The position numbers were made by a program, and so were the translations under genes. Source: Thiotrichales bacterium (GTDB lineage: Bacteria; Pseudomonadota; Gammaproteobacteria; Thiomicrospirales; Thiomicrospiraceae). From it: a stretch of 15,710 nucleotides of DNA. Of the stretch, positions 6,530 through 15,132 are shown one piece after another (within the stretch, counting starts at the first letter, position 1; each line of letters begins with the position of its first letter). Where the stretch lies: NCBI GenBank assembly GCA_027036095.1, contig JALVTA010000227.1, positions 1-15,710 of the forward strand, in the 5' to 3' direction. The notes beneath the pieces are model-generated. The model saw nothing but the letters and a program-made list of their open reading frames with translations. It searched no databases and had not been told where the DNA came from.

Positions 6530-8533
6530 ATGCCAACTCGCAGAGAACTGGCCAACGCGATCCGTGCCCTGAGCATGGACGCAGTCGAGAAAGCCAAGTC
6601 CGGTCACCCGGGTGCGCCCATGGGGATGGCGGACATCGCCGAGGTGCTGTGGAACAGCCACATGAAGCACAACCCCAACAACCCCAAGTGGGCCGACCGT
6701 GACCGCTTCGTGCTGTCCAACGGTCATGGTTCCATGCTGATCTATTCCCTGCTGCACCTGACCGGCTACGACGTCTCCATGGAAGACCTCAAGCAGTTCC
6801 GTCAGCTGCACTCCAAGACACCGGGTCACCCTGAATACGGCTACACGCCGGGCGTTGAAACCACCACCGGTCCGCTGGGTCAGGGCATCACCAACGCCGT
6901 GGGCTTCGCCATTGCCGAGCGCACGCTGGCGGCCACCTTCAACCGCCCCGGCCACGACATCGTCGATCACTACACCTATGTGTTCATGGGTGACGGCTGT
7001 CTGATGGAAGGCATCTCCCATGAGGCCTGCTCCCTGGCCGGTACGCTCGGTCTGGGCAAGCTGATCGCCTTCTGGGACGACAACAACATCTCCATCGACG
7101 GCCATGTGGACGACTGGTTCTCCGAGGATGTGCCCAAGCGCTTCGAGGCCTACGGCTGGCATGTGATCCGCGACGTGGACGGCCATGACGCCGAGGCCAT
7201 CGACCGCGCCATCCGCGAGGCCAAGGCGGTCAATGACAAGCCGACTCTGATTCAGACCAAGACCACCATCGGTTTCGGTGCGCCCAACCTGTGCGGCACC
7301 CACGACTGCCACGGCGCGCCGCTGGGTGAGGAAGAGATCAAGCTGACCCGCGAGAACCTCAACTGGCCTTATGCGCCGTTCGAGATTCCGGAGGAAATCT
7401 ATGCCGGCTGGGATGCCCGCGAGAAGGGTCAGAAGCTGGAAGACGAATGGCAGGCGAAGTTCGAGGCCTACCGCAAGGAATACCCCGAGCTGGCCGCCGA
7501 GTTCGAGCGCCGCATGAACATGGAGCTGCCGGCCCAGTTCGATCAGGTGATGATGGACTACGCCCGCGAGCTGCAGAAGGAAGGTCCCTCCGTGGCCTCC
7601 CGCAAGGCCTCCCAGATGGCCATCGAGAAGATGGGTCCGGTGGTACCGGAGCTGCTGGGCGGTTCCGCCGACCTGACCCCGTCCAACCTGACCGCATGGT
7701 CCGGTTCCAAGAAGATCACCCGCACCGTGCACGACGGCAACTACATCTCCTACGGCGTGCGCGAGTTCGGCATGGCCCACATCATGAACGGCATCGTGCT
7801 GCATGGCGGCTTCCGTCCCTATGGCGGCACCTTCCTGATGTTCATGGAGTACATGCGCAACGCCGTGCGCATGGCCGCCCTGATGAAGGTGCCTACCATT
7901 TTCGTCTACACCCACGATTCCATCGGCCTGGGCGAGGACGGCCCCACCCACCAGCCGGTCGAGCAGATCGCCACGTTGCGTGTCATCCCCAATATGGAGG
8001 AGTGGCGTCCGTGCGATGCGGTCGAGTCCGTCATCGCGTGGAAGGAGGCCATGGATCGCAAGGACGGCCCCACCTGTCTGATCTTCTCCCGTCAGGGTCT
8101 GCCGCATCAGCAGCGTGACGAGGCTCAGCTGGAGAACATCTCCAAGGGCGGTTACGTTCTGGTGGACACCGACGGCAAGCCGGATCTGATCATCATCGCC
8201 ACCGGCTCTGAAGTGGGTCTGGCGGTGGATGCGGCCAAGGTGCTGGCTGACAAGGGCGTGAAGGCACGCGTGGTGTCCATGCCCTCCACCAGGCGTTTTG
8301 ATGCACAGCCGCAGGCCTATCGCGACACCATACTGCCGGCGGATGTGCCGAAGATGGCCGTGGAAGCCGGTGTGTCCGACAGCTGGTACAAGTATGTGGG
8401 CCTGGACGGCGAGATCGTCGGCATGGACCGCTTCGGCGAATCCGCACCGGCGGGCGAGCTGTTCAAGGAGTTCGGCTTCACCGTGGACAACGTGGTGGCC
8501 CACGCCGAGAAACTGCTGGCCAAGCAGAAGTAA
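6530..8533 (+). CDS. tkt: Transketolase
   Basis: This encodes 667 residues, close to the 663 of E. coli TktA. It is a cytoplasmic thiamine-diphosphate enzyme that moves two-carbon units between sugar phosphates in the pentose phosphate and Calvin pathways. The N-terminus RRELANAIRALSMDAV with SGHPG (His26) matches transketolase signature 1. NGHGS (His66), GPLGQG (114-119), the diphosphate/metal motif GDG (154-156) with Asn185-Asn186, REFGM (Glu412, activating Glu of the cofactor) and GEDGPTHQP (His474, signature 2) are all present. Nothing essential is missing. It is the first gene of a same-strand set with gap, pgk, pyk and fba, whose products share its substrates. The gene would be called cbbT if the organism fixes CO2; the window does not show that. 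Confidence 0.98.
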   Translation: MPTRRELANAIRALSMDAVEKAKSGHPGAPMGMADIAEVLWNSHMKHNPNNPKWADRDRFVLSNGHGSMLIYSLLHLTGYDVSMEDLKQFRQLHSKTPGHPEYGYTPGVETTTGPLGQGITNAVGFAIAERTLAATFNRPGHDIVDHYTYVFMGDGCLMEGISHEACSLAGTLGLGKLIAFWDDNNISIDGHVDDWFSEDVPKRFEAYGWHVIRDVDGHDAEAIDRAIREAKAVNDKPTLIQTKTTIGFGAPNLCGTHDCHGAPLGEEEIKLTRENLNWPYAPFEIPEEIYAGWDAREKGQKLEDEWQAKFEAYRKEYPELAAEFERRMNMELPAQFDQVMMDYARELQKEGPSVASRKASQMAIEKMGPVVPELLGGSADLTPSNLTAWSGSKKITRTVHDGNYISYGVREFGMAHIMNGIVLHGGFRPYGGTFLMFMEYMRNAVRMAALMKVPTIFVYTHDSIGLGEDGPTHQPVEQIATLRVIPNMEEWRPCDAVESVIAWKEAMDRKDGPTCLIFSRQGLPHQQRDEAQLENISKGGYVLVDTDGKPDLIIIATGSEVGLAVDAAKVLADKGVKARVVSMPSTRRFDAQPQAYRDTILPADVPKMAVEAGVSDSWYKYVGLDGEIVGMDRFGESAPAGELFKEFGFTVDNVVAHAEKLLAKQK

Positions 8534-8539
8534 TCCGGC

Positions 8540-8559
8540 CGGCGGCCTGAGGGCCGCCG
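8540..8559 (+). terminator. Intercistronic hairpin between tkt and gap (no T-tract)
   Basis: CGGCGGCC and GGCCGCCG form a perfect 8-bp stem around the loop TGAG. The downstream sequence is CAACCCTC, not a T-run, so it is probably not a strong intrinsic terminator. It may protect the upstream message end or reduce read-through. Confidence 0.5.
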
Positions 8560-8582
8560 CAACCCTCTTCAATTCAAAGTCC

Positions 8583-8590
8583 AAAGGAGA
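8583..8590 (+). promoter_or_regulatory. Ribosome binding site of gap
   Basis: AAAGGAGA sits five bases before ATG 8596. A GTG at 8593 is in frame immediately upstream, but the spacing and the family N-terminus (xVRVGINGFGRIGR) favour the ATG. Confidence 0.75.
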
Positions 8591-8595
8591 CAGTG

Positions 8596-9603
8596 ATGAC
8601 TGTACGTGTTGGTATCAACGGTTTCGGCCGCATCGGCCGCATGGCGTTCCGCGCAATCGCTCAGGAGGCCGAGTTCGACAATCTGGAAGTGGTCGCCATC
8701 AACGACCTGCTGGACCCCGACTATCTGGCCTACATGCTCAAGTATGACTCCGTTCACGGCCGTTTCGACGGCACCGTGGAGGTGGATGGCGGCAACCTGG
8801 TGGTCAACGGCAAGACCATTCGCATCACCGCCGAGACGGATCCGGCCAACCTGAAGTGGGATGAAGTGGGCGTTGATCTGGTGCTGGAGTGCACCGGCTT
8901 CTTCCTGACCGAAGAGACCTGCCAGAAGCACATCGACGCCGGCGCCAAGAAGGTGGTTCAGTCCGCGCCCTCCAAGGACCACACCCCCATGTTCGTCTAT
9001 GGCGTCAACCATGAGACCTATGCCGGCCAGAGCATCGTCTCCGCCGCGTCCTGCACCACCAACGGTCTGGCGCCGGTTGTGAAGGTGCTGAACGACAACT
9101 TCGGCATCAAGCGTGGCCTGATGTCCACCGTTCACGCCGCCACGGCCACTCAGAAGACCGTGGACGGCCCGTCCAAGAAGGACTGGCGCGGTGGCCGCGG
9201 CATTCTGGAGAACATCATTCCTTCTTCCACCGGCGCAGCCAAGGCCGTGGGCAAGGTGCTGCCGGCGCTCAACGGCAAGCTGACCGGCATGGCCTTCCGT
9301 GTGCCCACTTCCGACGTGTCCGTGGTGGACCTGACCGTGGAACTGGAGAAGGAAACCTCCTACGACGACATCTGTGCCGCCATGAAGGCCGCCTCCGAAG
9401 GCGAGCTGAAGGGTGTGCTGGGCTACACTGACGAGCCGCTGGTCTCCACCGACTTCCGCGGTGACTCCCGTCCGTCCATCTTCGACGCCAAGGCGGGCAT
9501 CCAGCTGGATCCCACCTTCGTCAAGATCGTGGCCTGGTATGACAACGAGTACGGCTACACCTGCAACATGCTGCGTGTCGCCAAGCACGTTGCCGCCAAC
9601 TGA
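8596..9603 (+). CDS. gap: Glyceraldehyde-3-phosphate dehydrogenase, GapA type
   Basis: This encodes 335 residues, the usual length. It catalyses the reversible oxidation and phosphorylation of glyceraldehyde 3-phosphate to 1,3-bisphosphoglycerate in the cytoplasm. The N-terminal Rossmann motif GINGFGRIGR (7-16) is followed by AINDLLD (34-40), where Asp37 suggests NAD rather than NADP. The catalytic signature SCTTN at 152-156 gives Cys153, and STVHAATATQ gives His180. The C-terminal WYDNEYGY motif is present. Its product is the substrate of the pgk gene that follows. A role in glycolysis, gluconeogenesis or the Calvin cycle cannot be decided from this sequence alone, although the NAD-type pocket argues against a chloroplast-like NADPH enzyme. 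Confidence 0.98.
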   Translation: MTVRVGINGFGRIGRMAFRAIAQEAEFDNLEVVAINDLLDPDYLAYMLKYDSVHGRFDGTVEVDGGNLVVNGKTIRITAETDPANLKWDEVGVDLVLECTGFFLTEETCQKHIDAGAKKVVQSAPSKDHTPMFVYGVNHETYAGQSIVSAASCTTNGLAPVVKVLNDNFGIKRGLMSTVHAATATQKTVDGPSKKDWRGGRGILENIIPSSTGAAKAVGKVLPALNGKLTGMAFRVPTSDVSVVDLTVELEKETSYDDICAAMKAASEGELKGVLGYTDEPLVSTDFRGDSRPSIFDAKAGIQLDPTFVKIVAWYDNEYGYTCNMLRVAKHVAAN

Positions 9604-9617
9604 TCACGGCTGATCGC

Positions 9618-9670
9618 GGGGCGCTCCGGCGCCCCATTGCCGACTGGGCGTCACCCCGGCGCCCAATCGG
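9618..9670 (+). terminator. Two tandem hairpins between gap and pgk
   Basis: The first hairpin, 9618-9635, is GGGGCGC and GCGCCCC around TCCG. The second, 9640-9670, pairs CCGACTGGGCG with CGCCCAATCGG around nine bases with one mismatch. Neither is followed by a T-run. They are better read as message-processing or stability elements, or weak attenuators, than as full terminators. Confidence 0.5.
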
Positions 9671-9694
9671 GAATGCATCGAATCCAACGAAACC

Positions 9695-9701
9695 AAAGGA
9701 G
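9695..9701 (+). promoter_or_regulatory. Ribosome binding site fixing the pgk start
   Basis: AAAGGAG lies seven bases before ATG 9709. An in-frame start-like codon at 9637 falls within the tandem hairpins and would add 24 residues unlike PGK, so it is rejected. Confidence 0.8.
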
Positions 9702-9708
9702 CCGCACT

Positions 9709-10908
9709 ATGGCAATCATCAAGATGGCTGATCTGGCCAAGGAAGGCAAGCTGTCCGGCAAGCGCGTGCTGATCCGTGAAGATCTCAACGTGCCCATCAA
9801 GGACGGCAAGGTGACCTCCGACAAGCGCATCGTCGCTTCCCTGCCTACCATCAAGATGGCGCTGGACGCCGGCGCGAAGGTGATGCTGATGTCTCACCTG
9901 GGGCGTCCCACCGAGGGCGAGTATGACGAGCAGTTCTCTCTGGCGCCGGTGGCTGCCGACCTGTCCGAGAAGCTGGGCCGCGAAGTGCGACTGGTCAAGG
10001 ACTATCTGGATGGCGTGGACGTAGCCGAAGGAGAGGTGGTGCTGCTGGAGAACGTGCGCTTCAACAAGGGCGAGAAGAAGAACGACGACGCGCTGGCAAA
10101 GAAGTATGCCGCCCTGTGCGACGTCTTCGTGATGGATGCCTTCGGCACTGCGCACCGCGCGCAGGCCTCCACCTATGGTGTAGGCGTCTATGCGCCCATC
10201 GCCGCCGCCGGCCCGCTGCTGGCCGCCGAGCTGGAGGCACTGGGCAAGGCGCTGGAAAATCCGGATCGTCCCATGGTGGCCATCGTCGGCGGTTCCAAGG
10301 TATCCACCAAACTGACTGTGCTGGAATCTCTGGCCGAGAAGGTGGATCAGCTGGTCGTCGGTGGCGGTATCGCCAACACCTTCATCGCCGCAGCCGGCTA
10401 CAACGTGGGCAAGTCCCTGTATGAACTGGATCTGATCCCCACCGCCAAGCGACTGATGGAGACCATGGCGGCCCGCGGCGCCGGCGTGCCCATCGCCAAG
10501 GATGTGGTCGTGGGCAAGGAGTTCTCCGAGACGGCCGAGGCGACCCTGAAGAAGGTGGACGAGGTGGCCGACGACGACATGATCTTCGACATCGGGCCCG
10601 AATCTGCCGCCGAGCTGGCCGAGATCATCAAGAAAGCGGGCACCGTGGTGTGGAACGGTCCGGTGGGCGTGTTCGAATTCGATCAGTTCGGCAAGGGTAC
10701 CGAGACCATCGCCAAGGCGATCGCCGAGTCCAGCGCCTTCTCCATCGCGGGAGGCGGCGACACGCTGGCGGCCATCGACAAGTATGGCGTGGAATCCGGC
10801 GTATCCTACATCTCCACCGGTGGCGGCGCCTTCCTGGAGTTCCTGGAAGGCAAGAAGCTGCCCGCCGTGGAAATGCTGGAGAAGAAAGCGGCCGAACTGG
10901 GCGCCTGA
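9709..10908 (+). CDS. pgk: Phosphoglycerate kinase
   Basis: This encodes 399 residues, near the family norm of 390-400. It transfers phosphate between 1,3-bisphosphoglycerate and ADP, reversibly, in the cytoplasm. The N-terminal substrate domain shows REDLNVP (23-29, usually RxDxNVP), SHLGRP (His63, Arg66), NVRF (Arg117) and AHRAQAS (149-155). The nucleotide domain shows VGGSKVSTK (Lys197, Lys201), WNGPVGVFE (315-323) and the AGGGDT motif (347-352). All expected substrate-binding residues I can check are present. It follows gap after two hairpins and is itself followed by a terminator-like hairpin, so it may end a shorter tkt-gap-pgk transcript. Confidence 0.98.
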   Translation: MAIIKMADLAKEGKLSGKRVLIREDLNVPIKDGKVTSDKRIVASLPTIKMALDAGAKVMLMSHLGRPTEGEYDEQFSLAPVAADLSEKLGREVRLVKDYLDGVDVAEGEVVLLENVRFNKGEKKNDDALAKKYAALCDVFVMDAFGTAHRAQASTYGVGVYAPIAAAGPLLAAELEALGKALENPDRPMVAIVGGSKVSTKLTVLESLAEKVDQLVVGGGIANTFIAAAGYNVGKSLYELDLIPTAKRLMETMAARGAGVPIAKDVVVGKEFSETAEATLKKVDEVADDDMIFDIGPESAAELAEIIKKAGTVVWNGPVGVFEFDQFGKGTETIAKAIAESSAFSIAGGGDTLAAIDKYGVESGVSYISTGGGAFLEFLEGKKLPAVEMLEKKAAELGA

Positions 10909-10925
10909 TTGGACACAGCATGCAG

Positions 10926-10953
10926 CCCGCGCCTCCGGCGCGGGTTTCATTTT
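10926..10953 (+). terminator. Rho-independent terminator after pgk
   Basis: CCCGCGCC (10926-10933) pairs with GGCGCGGG (10937-10944) and is followed by TTTCATTTT. The stem is strong, but the T-tract is interrupted, so termination may be partial and let some transcription into pyk. Confidence 0.7.
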
Positions 10954-11045
10954 CACGTCACATGCATCTGTCAGAATGCTGCCGCAGCCTGATCACTGCG
11001 AGAGTATTCTGCAACGATAGCCAAACATAAAGGAAAGCGTCATTC

Positions 11046-12500
11046 ATGAGCGATACACGTCCCGTATTGCGTAGAACAAAAATCGTGGCCACCCTAGGGC
11101 CGGCCACCGACAAGCCCGGCGAGCTGGAGCGCCTCATCCGCGCCGGTGTGGATGTGGTGCGTATCAACATGTCCCATGGCGATGCCCGGGACCACATCGA
11201 CCGGGCGGCCCGCGTGCGCGAAATTGCCGAACAGGTGGATCGTCAGGTGGGCATTCTGGTGGACCTGCAGGGGCCCAAGATCCGCATTGCCCGCTTCAAG
11301 GAAGGCGTCATCGAACTGGTGGAAGGCGCCAAGTTCGCACTCGATGCCAGCTGGGATCCCAACGAGGGGGACGAGCATATCGTCGGCCTCACCTATGAAG
11401 AGCTGCCCAACGACGTGGAGCCGGGCGACGAACTGCTGCTGGATGACGGGCGCGTGGTGCTGCGGGTCGATTCGGTCGAGGGCACCCGGGTCAACACCAC
11501 TGTGATCGTGGGCGGCAAGCTGTCCAACAACAAGGGAATCAATCTGCGTGGCGGCGGTCTGTCTGCCTCTGCCATCACCGAGAAGGACAAGGAAGACATC
11601 AAGACGGCGGCGAAGATCGGCGCCGACTATCTGGCGCTCTCCTTCCCGCGCAGTGCCGAGGATGTGGAGGAGTGTCGCCGGCTGGCGCAGGAAGCCGGGC
11701 TGAACGCCGGCATCGTTGCCAAGATCGAGCGTGCAGAGGCCGTGGCCGACGACTACACGCTGGATTCCATCATTCTGGCCTCCGATGTGGTCATGATCGC
11801 CCGCGGTGATCTGGGTGTGGAGATTGGCGATGCACAGCTGCCGGCCATCCAGAAGAAGATCATCAAGCGCGCGCGTCAGCTCAATCGGGTCTCCATTACG
11901 GCGACCCAGATGATGGAGTCCATGATCGAGAACCCCATTCCCACCCGGGCGGAGGTGTTCGACGTGGCCAATGCCGTCATGGACGGCACTGATGCGGTCA
12001 TGCTCTCCGGCGAGACGGCCACCGGGCGCTTTCCCGCGCTGGTGGTGGAGTCCATGGGACGCATCTGCCGCGAGGCGGAGAAGGCGCGCGTCACCCGCGA
12101 GTCCACGCACCGCATCGACGAGACCTTTGCCGCCGTAGACGAGACCATCGCCATGTCGGCCATGTATGCGGCCAATCATTTCCCGGGCGTGCGCGCCATC
12201 GCCGCACTGACCGAATCGGGCAATACGGCACTGCTGATGAGCCGCATCAGCTCCGGCATTCCCATCTACGCCATGACCCCGCATCTGGAGACCCGCCGCA
12301 AGGTCACCATCTACCGGGGCGTGTATCCGTCCACCTTCAACTACGACGGCCTCTCGGACGAGGAGCTGCAGCAGGCCGTGCTGGAGACCCTCAAGGGCTA
12401 TGGCGTGGTGGAAAGCGGCGATCTTGTGGTGCTGACCCGCGGGGCGGCCCGGGGCGTGATGGGCGGCACAAACCGCATGGAAATCGTCAAGGTGCCCTGA
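11046..12500 (+). CDS. pyk: Pyruvate kinase, PykA type
   Basis: This encodes 484 residues, like E. coli PykA (480). It converts phosphoenolpyruvate and ADP to pyruvate and ATP in the cytoplasm. The N-terminus TKIVATLGPA leads to RINMSHG (Arg39, Asn41, Ser43, His44) and LQGPKIR (Lys78, Arg80). The B domain spans about 82-170. KGINLRGGGLSA and ITEKDKEDI resemble the PykA branch. The catalytic signature VAKIERAEA carries Lys226 and Glu228, and ARGDLGVE (252-259) and TATQMMESM (285-293) follow. The C-terminal regulatory domain begins near 350. The gene lies 137 bases after pgk, beyond a terminator; no convincing own promoter was found, so partial read-through is possible. AGGAAAG at 11031-11037 is the ribosome binding site, eight bases from ATG. 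Confidence 0.97.
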   Translation: MSDTRPVLRRTKIVATLGPATDKPGELERLIRAGVDVVRINMSHGDARDHIDRAARVREIAEQVDRQVGILVDLQGPKIRIARFKEGVIELVEGAKFALDASWDPNEGDEHIVGLTYEELPNDVEPGDELLLDDGRVVLRVDSVEGTRVNTTVIVGGKLSNNKGINLRGGGLSASAITEKDKEDIKTAAKIGADYLALSFPRSAEDVEECRRLAQEAGLNAGIVAKIERAEAVADDYTLDSIILASDVVMIARGDLGVEIGDAQLPAIQKKIIKRARQLNRVSITATQMMESMIENPIPTRAEVFDVANAVMDGTDAVMLSGETATGRFPALVVESMGRICREAEKARVTRESTHRIDETFAAVDETIAMSAMYAANHFPGVRAIAALTESGNTALLMSRISSGIPIYAMTPHLETRRKVTIYRGVYPSTFNYDGLSDEELQQAVLETLKGYGVVESGDLVVLTRGAARGVMGGTNRMEIVKVP

Positions 12501-12563
12501 TAAGATAGCCCGATACCAATTGATAACCGTTTTTGTTTAGCGACCTCAAAGGAGTAGCCAACC

Positions 12564-13628
12564 ATGCCAATGATCACATTGCGCGAGCTGATGGATTACG
12601 CTGCCGAGCACGACTTCGGCATGCCGGCGTTCAACGTCAACAACATGGAGCAGGTCAAGGCCATCATGGAAGCGGCCAAGGAGACCAACTCTCCGGTCAT
12701 CCTGCAGGGTTCCGCAGGTGCCCGCAAGTATGCCGGCGAGCCCTTCCTGCGTCATCTGGTGGCTGCCGCCGTCGAAATGTATCCGGACATCCCGGTGGTC
12801 ATGCACCAGGACCACGGTTCAGATCCGGGCGTGTGCCTGCGCGCCATTCAGTCCGGCTTCACCTCCGTCATGATGGACGGCTCCCTGATGCCCGACATGA
12901 AGACGCCCTCCACCTACGAGTACAACGTGGAAGTCACCCGCAAGGTCGTGGAAATGGCGCACTCCGGCGGTGTATCTGTGGAAGGTGAGCTGGGCTGCCT
13001 CGGCTCTCTGGAAACCGGCAAGATGGGCGAGGAAGACGGCCATGGCGCCGAAGGTGTGCTGGATCACTCCCAGCTGCTGACCGATCCCGACGAGGCGGCG
13101 GAATTCGTCAAGGCCACTAACGTGGATGCGCTGGCGGTTGCGGTGGGCACTTCCCACGGCGCCTACAAGTTCACCAAGAAGCCTTCCGGTGACGTGCTGC
13201 GCATTGACCGCATCAAGGAAATCCACGAGCGCATCCCGACCACCCACCTGGTCATGCACGGCTCCTCCTCCGTGCCGGAAGAGTGGCTGGAGATCATCAA
13301 CAACTACGGTGGCGACATGGGTCAGACCTACGGCGTGCCGGTCGAGGCCATCGTGGAAGGCATCAAGTACGGCGTGCGCAAGGTGAACATTGACACCGAC
13401 CTGCGCATGGCCTCCACCGGTGCCATCCGCAAGCACCTGGCCGAGAACCCCTCCAACTTCGACCCGCGCAAGTTCCTGAAGGCGGCCCAAGACGCCATGA
13501 AGGAGATCTGCAAGGCGCGCTTCGAGGCCTTCGGTGCGGCCGGTCACGCGGACAAGATCAAGCCGCTGGGTCTGGAAGTCATGTACCAGCGTTACGAATC
13601 CGGCGAGCTGGATCAGAAAGTCAACTGA
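12564..13628 (+). CDS. fba: Class II fructose-bisphosphate aldolase
   Basis: This encodes 354 residues of the class II, zinc-dependent aldolase family, Cbb-like subgroup. It joins dihydroxyacetone phosphate and glyceraldehyde 3-phosphate to fructose 1,6-bisphosphate, or reverses this; the Calvin-cycle enzyme can also make sedoheptulose bisphosphate. MHQDHGSDP holds catalytic Asp83 and zinc ligand His84. VEGELG (139-144) carries the acidic residues of the metal region, GTSHGAYKF gives His198, and VMHGSSS gives His232. The phosphate loops VGTSHG and NIDTD are present. CAAAGGAG at 12547-12554 is the ribosome binding site, nine bases upstream. The gene is 63 bases after pyk with no terminator between, so the two are probably cotranscribed. 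A strong terminator follows. It would be cbbA if the host is autotrophic. Confidence 0.97.
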   Translation: MPMITLRELMDYAAEHDFGMPAFNVNNMEQVKAIMEAAKETNSPVILQGSAGARKYAGEPFLRHLVAAAVEMYPDIPVVMHQDHGSDPGVCLRAIQSGFTSVMMDGSLMPDMKTPSTYEYNVEVTRKVVEMAHSGGVSVEGELGCLGSLETGKMGEEDGHGAEGVLDHSQLLTDPDEAAEFVKATNVDALAVAVGTSHGAYKFTKKPSGDVLRIDRIKEIHERIPTTHLVMHGSSSVPEEWLEIINNYGGDMGQTYGVPVEAIVEGIKYGVRKVNIDTDLRMASTGAIRKHLAENPSNFDPRKFLKAAQDAMKEICKARFEAFGAAGHADKIKPLGLEVMYQRYESGELDQKVN

Positions 13629-13654
13629 CCCGCATCGTCGCGGTTTTGCTCCAC

Positions 13655-13679
13655 AAGCCCGGCTTCGTGCCGGGCTTTT
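13655..13679 (+). terminator. Rho-independent terminator after fba
   Basis: AAGCCCGGC (13655-13663) pairs perfectly with GCCGGGCTT (13669-13677) around TTCGT, ending in TTTT. It separates the sugar-phosphate genes from the transporter and ssb genes. Confidence 0.85.
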
Positions 13680-13704
13680 CCGTTCCATGCAAGGGAGGTA
13701 GGCA

Positions 13705-15132
13705 ATGAGCGATCAGAAAGCGCAGGAAGCGTTGTTCAGGCCGGAAATGACCCCGCAGGAGAAGAAGGCCACCTTCGCCATCGCCGGGGTGTTCGCTACG
13801 CGCATGCTCGGTCTGTTCATGATCTTTCCGGTATTCGCGCTGTTTGCCCACACCGCTTTTCCGGAAGCGACTGGCACCCAGATCGGACTGGCCATGGGCA
13901 TCTATGGCCTGACGCAGGCGCTGCTGCAGATTCCCTTCGGACTGGCATCCGACCGATGGGGGCGCAAGCCGCTGATTGTCGGCGGCATGCTGGTGTTCGC
14001 CCTCGGATCGGTCATCTGCGCGGTGGCGCCCGATATCGAGACCATGATTCTCGGCCGCGCCGTGCAGGGCATGGGTGCAGTGGCGGCGGTGCTGACCGCG
14101 CTGGTGGCGGATCTGGTCCGCGAGCCGCTCCGGCTGCGTGCCATGTCCGTGGTGGGCATGACCATCGGCCTGTCGTTCACCCTGTCGCTGATACTGGGGC
14201 CGATTCTCTCCAATTGGTGGGGTGTGCGCGGCATTTTCTGGGTCATCGCCCTGCTGGCGCTGGTGGGCATTGTGCTGGTGCTGTTTGTGGTGCCCACGCC
14301 GAAGACGCACAAATTCCAGCGTGAAGCCGAGGTGGACGTGCGCCAGATTGGCCAGGTCCTGCGCCATCCGCAACTGTTGCGGCTGGACTTCGGCGTGTTC
14401 AGCCTGCACGCCATGCTGACGGCCATGTTCGTGGTGGTCCCGCTGCTGATCGCCCACGAGGCCGGGCTGGACAGCCAGCACCACTGGAAACTCTATCTGC
14501 CGGTGATGCTGCTCTCCTTCGTGCTGATGGTGCCGTTCATCATCCAGGCGGAAAGTCGCGGGCGCATGAAGCCGGTGTTCGTGGGTGCGGTGGCCACGCT
14601 GGTGCTGGTGCAGCTGGCCTTTGCCGGCATCACGCCCGGCTTCTGGTCGCTGTTTGCCCTGCTGCTGGTGTTCTTCACCGCCTTCAACCTGCTGGAAGCC
14701 ACGCTGCCGTCACTGGTGGTGAAGCTCTCTCCGCCGGACAAGAAGGGCACGGCCAGCGGCGTCTATTCCACCAGCCAGTTCCTCGGCGCGGCGCTGGGGG
14801 GGGCGCTGGGCGGCTGGCTCTATCAGCACCATGGCATTGACGCGGTCTTTTACGGCGTGGCGGTGCTCGGTTTGCTGTGGCTGGGGGTGGCCGCTACAAT
14901 GGAGAAACCGCAGCCGCTGAGCATCGCCTCCCTGCCGCTGAGCGAGGCGCTGATGCAGGTGGACGATGAGACGCTGAGCACCTTTCTGCTGCACCAGCCG
15001 GGCGTGGCCGATGTGGTCATCCGCAAGGATGAGCAGGCCGCCTATCTCAAGATCGACCGCAAGCAGACCGGGGAGCTGGTGCTGGAGCAGGCCCTGAACG
15101 AACACTTTGCAGACAAGGAACCCCATTCATGA
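13705..15132 (+). CDS. MFS transporter with C-terminal YAM-like domain (YajR-like)
   Basis: This encodes 475 residues. Twelve hydrophobic segments span about 22-395. The MFS motif A, GLASDRWGRKP (79-89), lies between helices 2 and 3, and GRAVQGMGA (117-125) matches motif B. A soluble tail of about 75 residues (400-475), with HQPGVADVVIRKDEQAAYLKI, resembles the ferredoxin-like YAM domain of E. coli YajR, which is 454 residues long. By family it is a proton-coupled inner-membrane exporter; no substrate can be given. GGGAGG at 13693-13698 is a good ribosome binding site. Its stop overlaps the ssb start (ATGA), so ssb translation is probably coupled to it. A similar transporter next to ssb is, as I recall, common in gammaproteobacteria such as Pseudomonas, so this is ancestral neighbourhood rather than cargo. 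Confidence 0.92.
   Translation: MSDQKAQEALFRPEMTPQEKKATFAIAGVFATRMLGLFMIFPVFALFAHTAFPEATGTQIGLAMGIYGLTQALLQIPFGLASDRWGRKPLIVGGMLVFALGSVICAVAPDIETMILGRAVQGMGAVAAVLTALVADLVREPLRLRAMSVVGMTIGLSFTLSLILGPILSNWWGVRGIFWVIALLALVGIVLVLFVVPTPKTHKFQREAEVDVRQIGQVLRHPQLLRLDFGVFSLHAMLTAMFVVVPLLIAHEAGLDSQHHWKLYLPVMLLSFVLMVPFIIQAESRGRMKPVFVGAVATLVLVQLAFAGITPGFWSLFALLLVFFTAFNLLEATLPSLVVKLSPPDKKGTASGVYSTSQFLGAALGGALGGWLYQHHGIDAVFYGVAVLGLLWLGVAATMEKPQPLSIASLPLSEALMQVDDETLSTFLLHQPGVADVVIRKDEQAAYLKIDRKQTGELVLEQALNEHFADKEPHS

Noticed and set aside
6443..8584. Minus-strand open frame of 713 codons opposite tkt
   Set aside because: It is His/Gly/Val-rich in the way antisense frames of GC-rich genes are, and transketolase on the other strand is certain.
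9604..10956. Minus-strand open frame of 450 codons opposite pgk
   Set aside because: It is an antisense shadow with low-complexity His/Gly/Gln composition; pgk is certain.
11005..11010. TATTCT as a -10 box for pyk
   Set aside because: No -35-like hexamer occurs at suitable spacing, so I do not call a promoter.
12520..12525. TTGATA as a -35 box for fba
   Set aside because: It matches the consensus well, but no -10-like hexamer follows at 15-19 bases.
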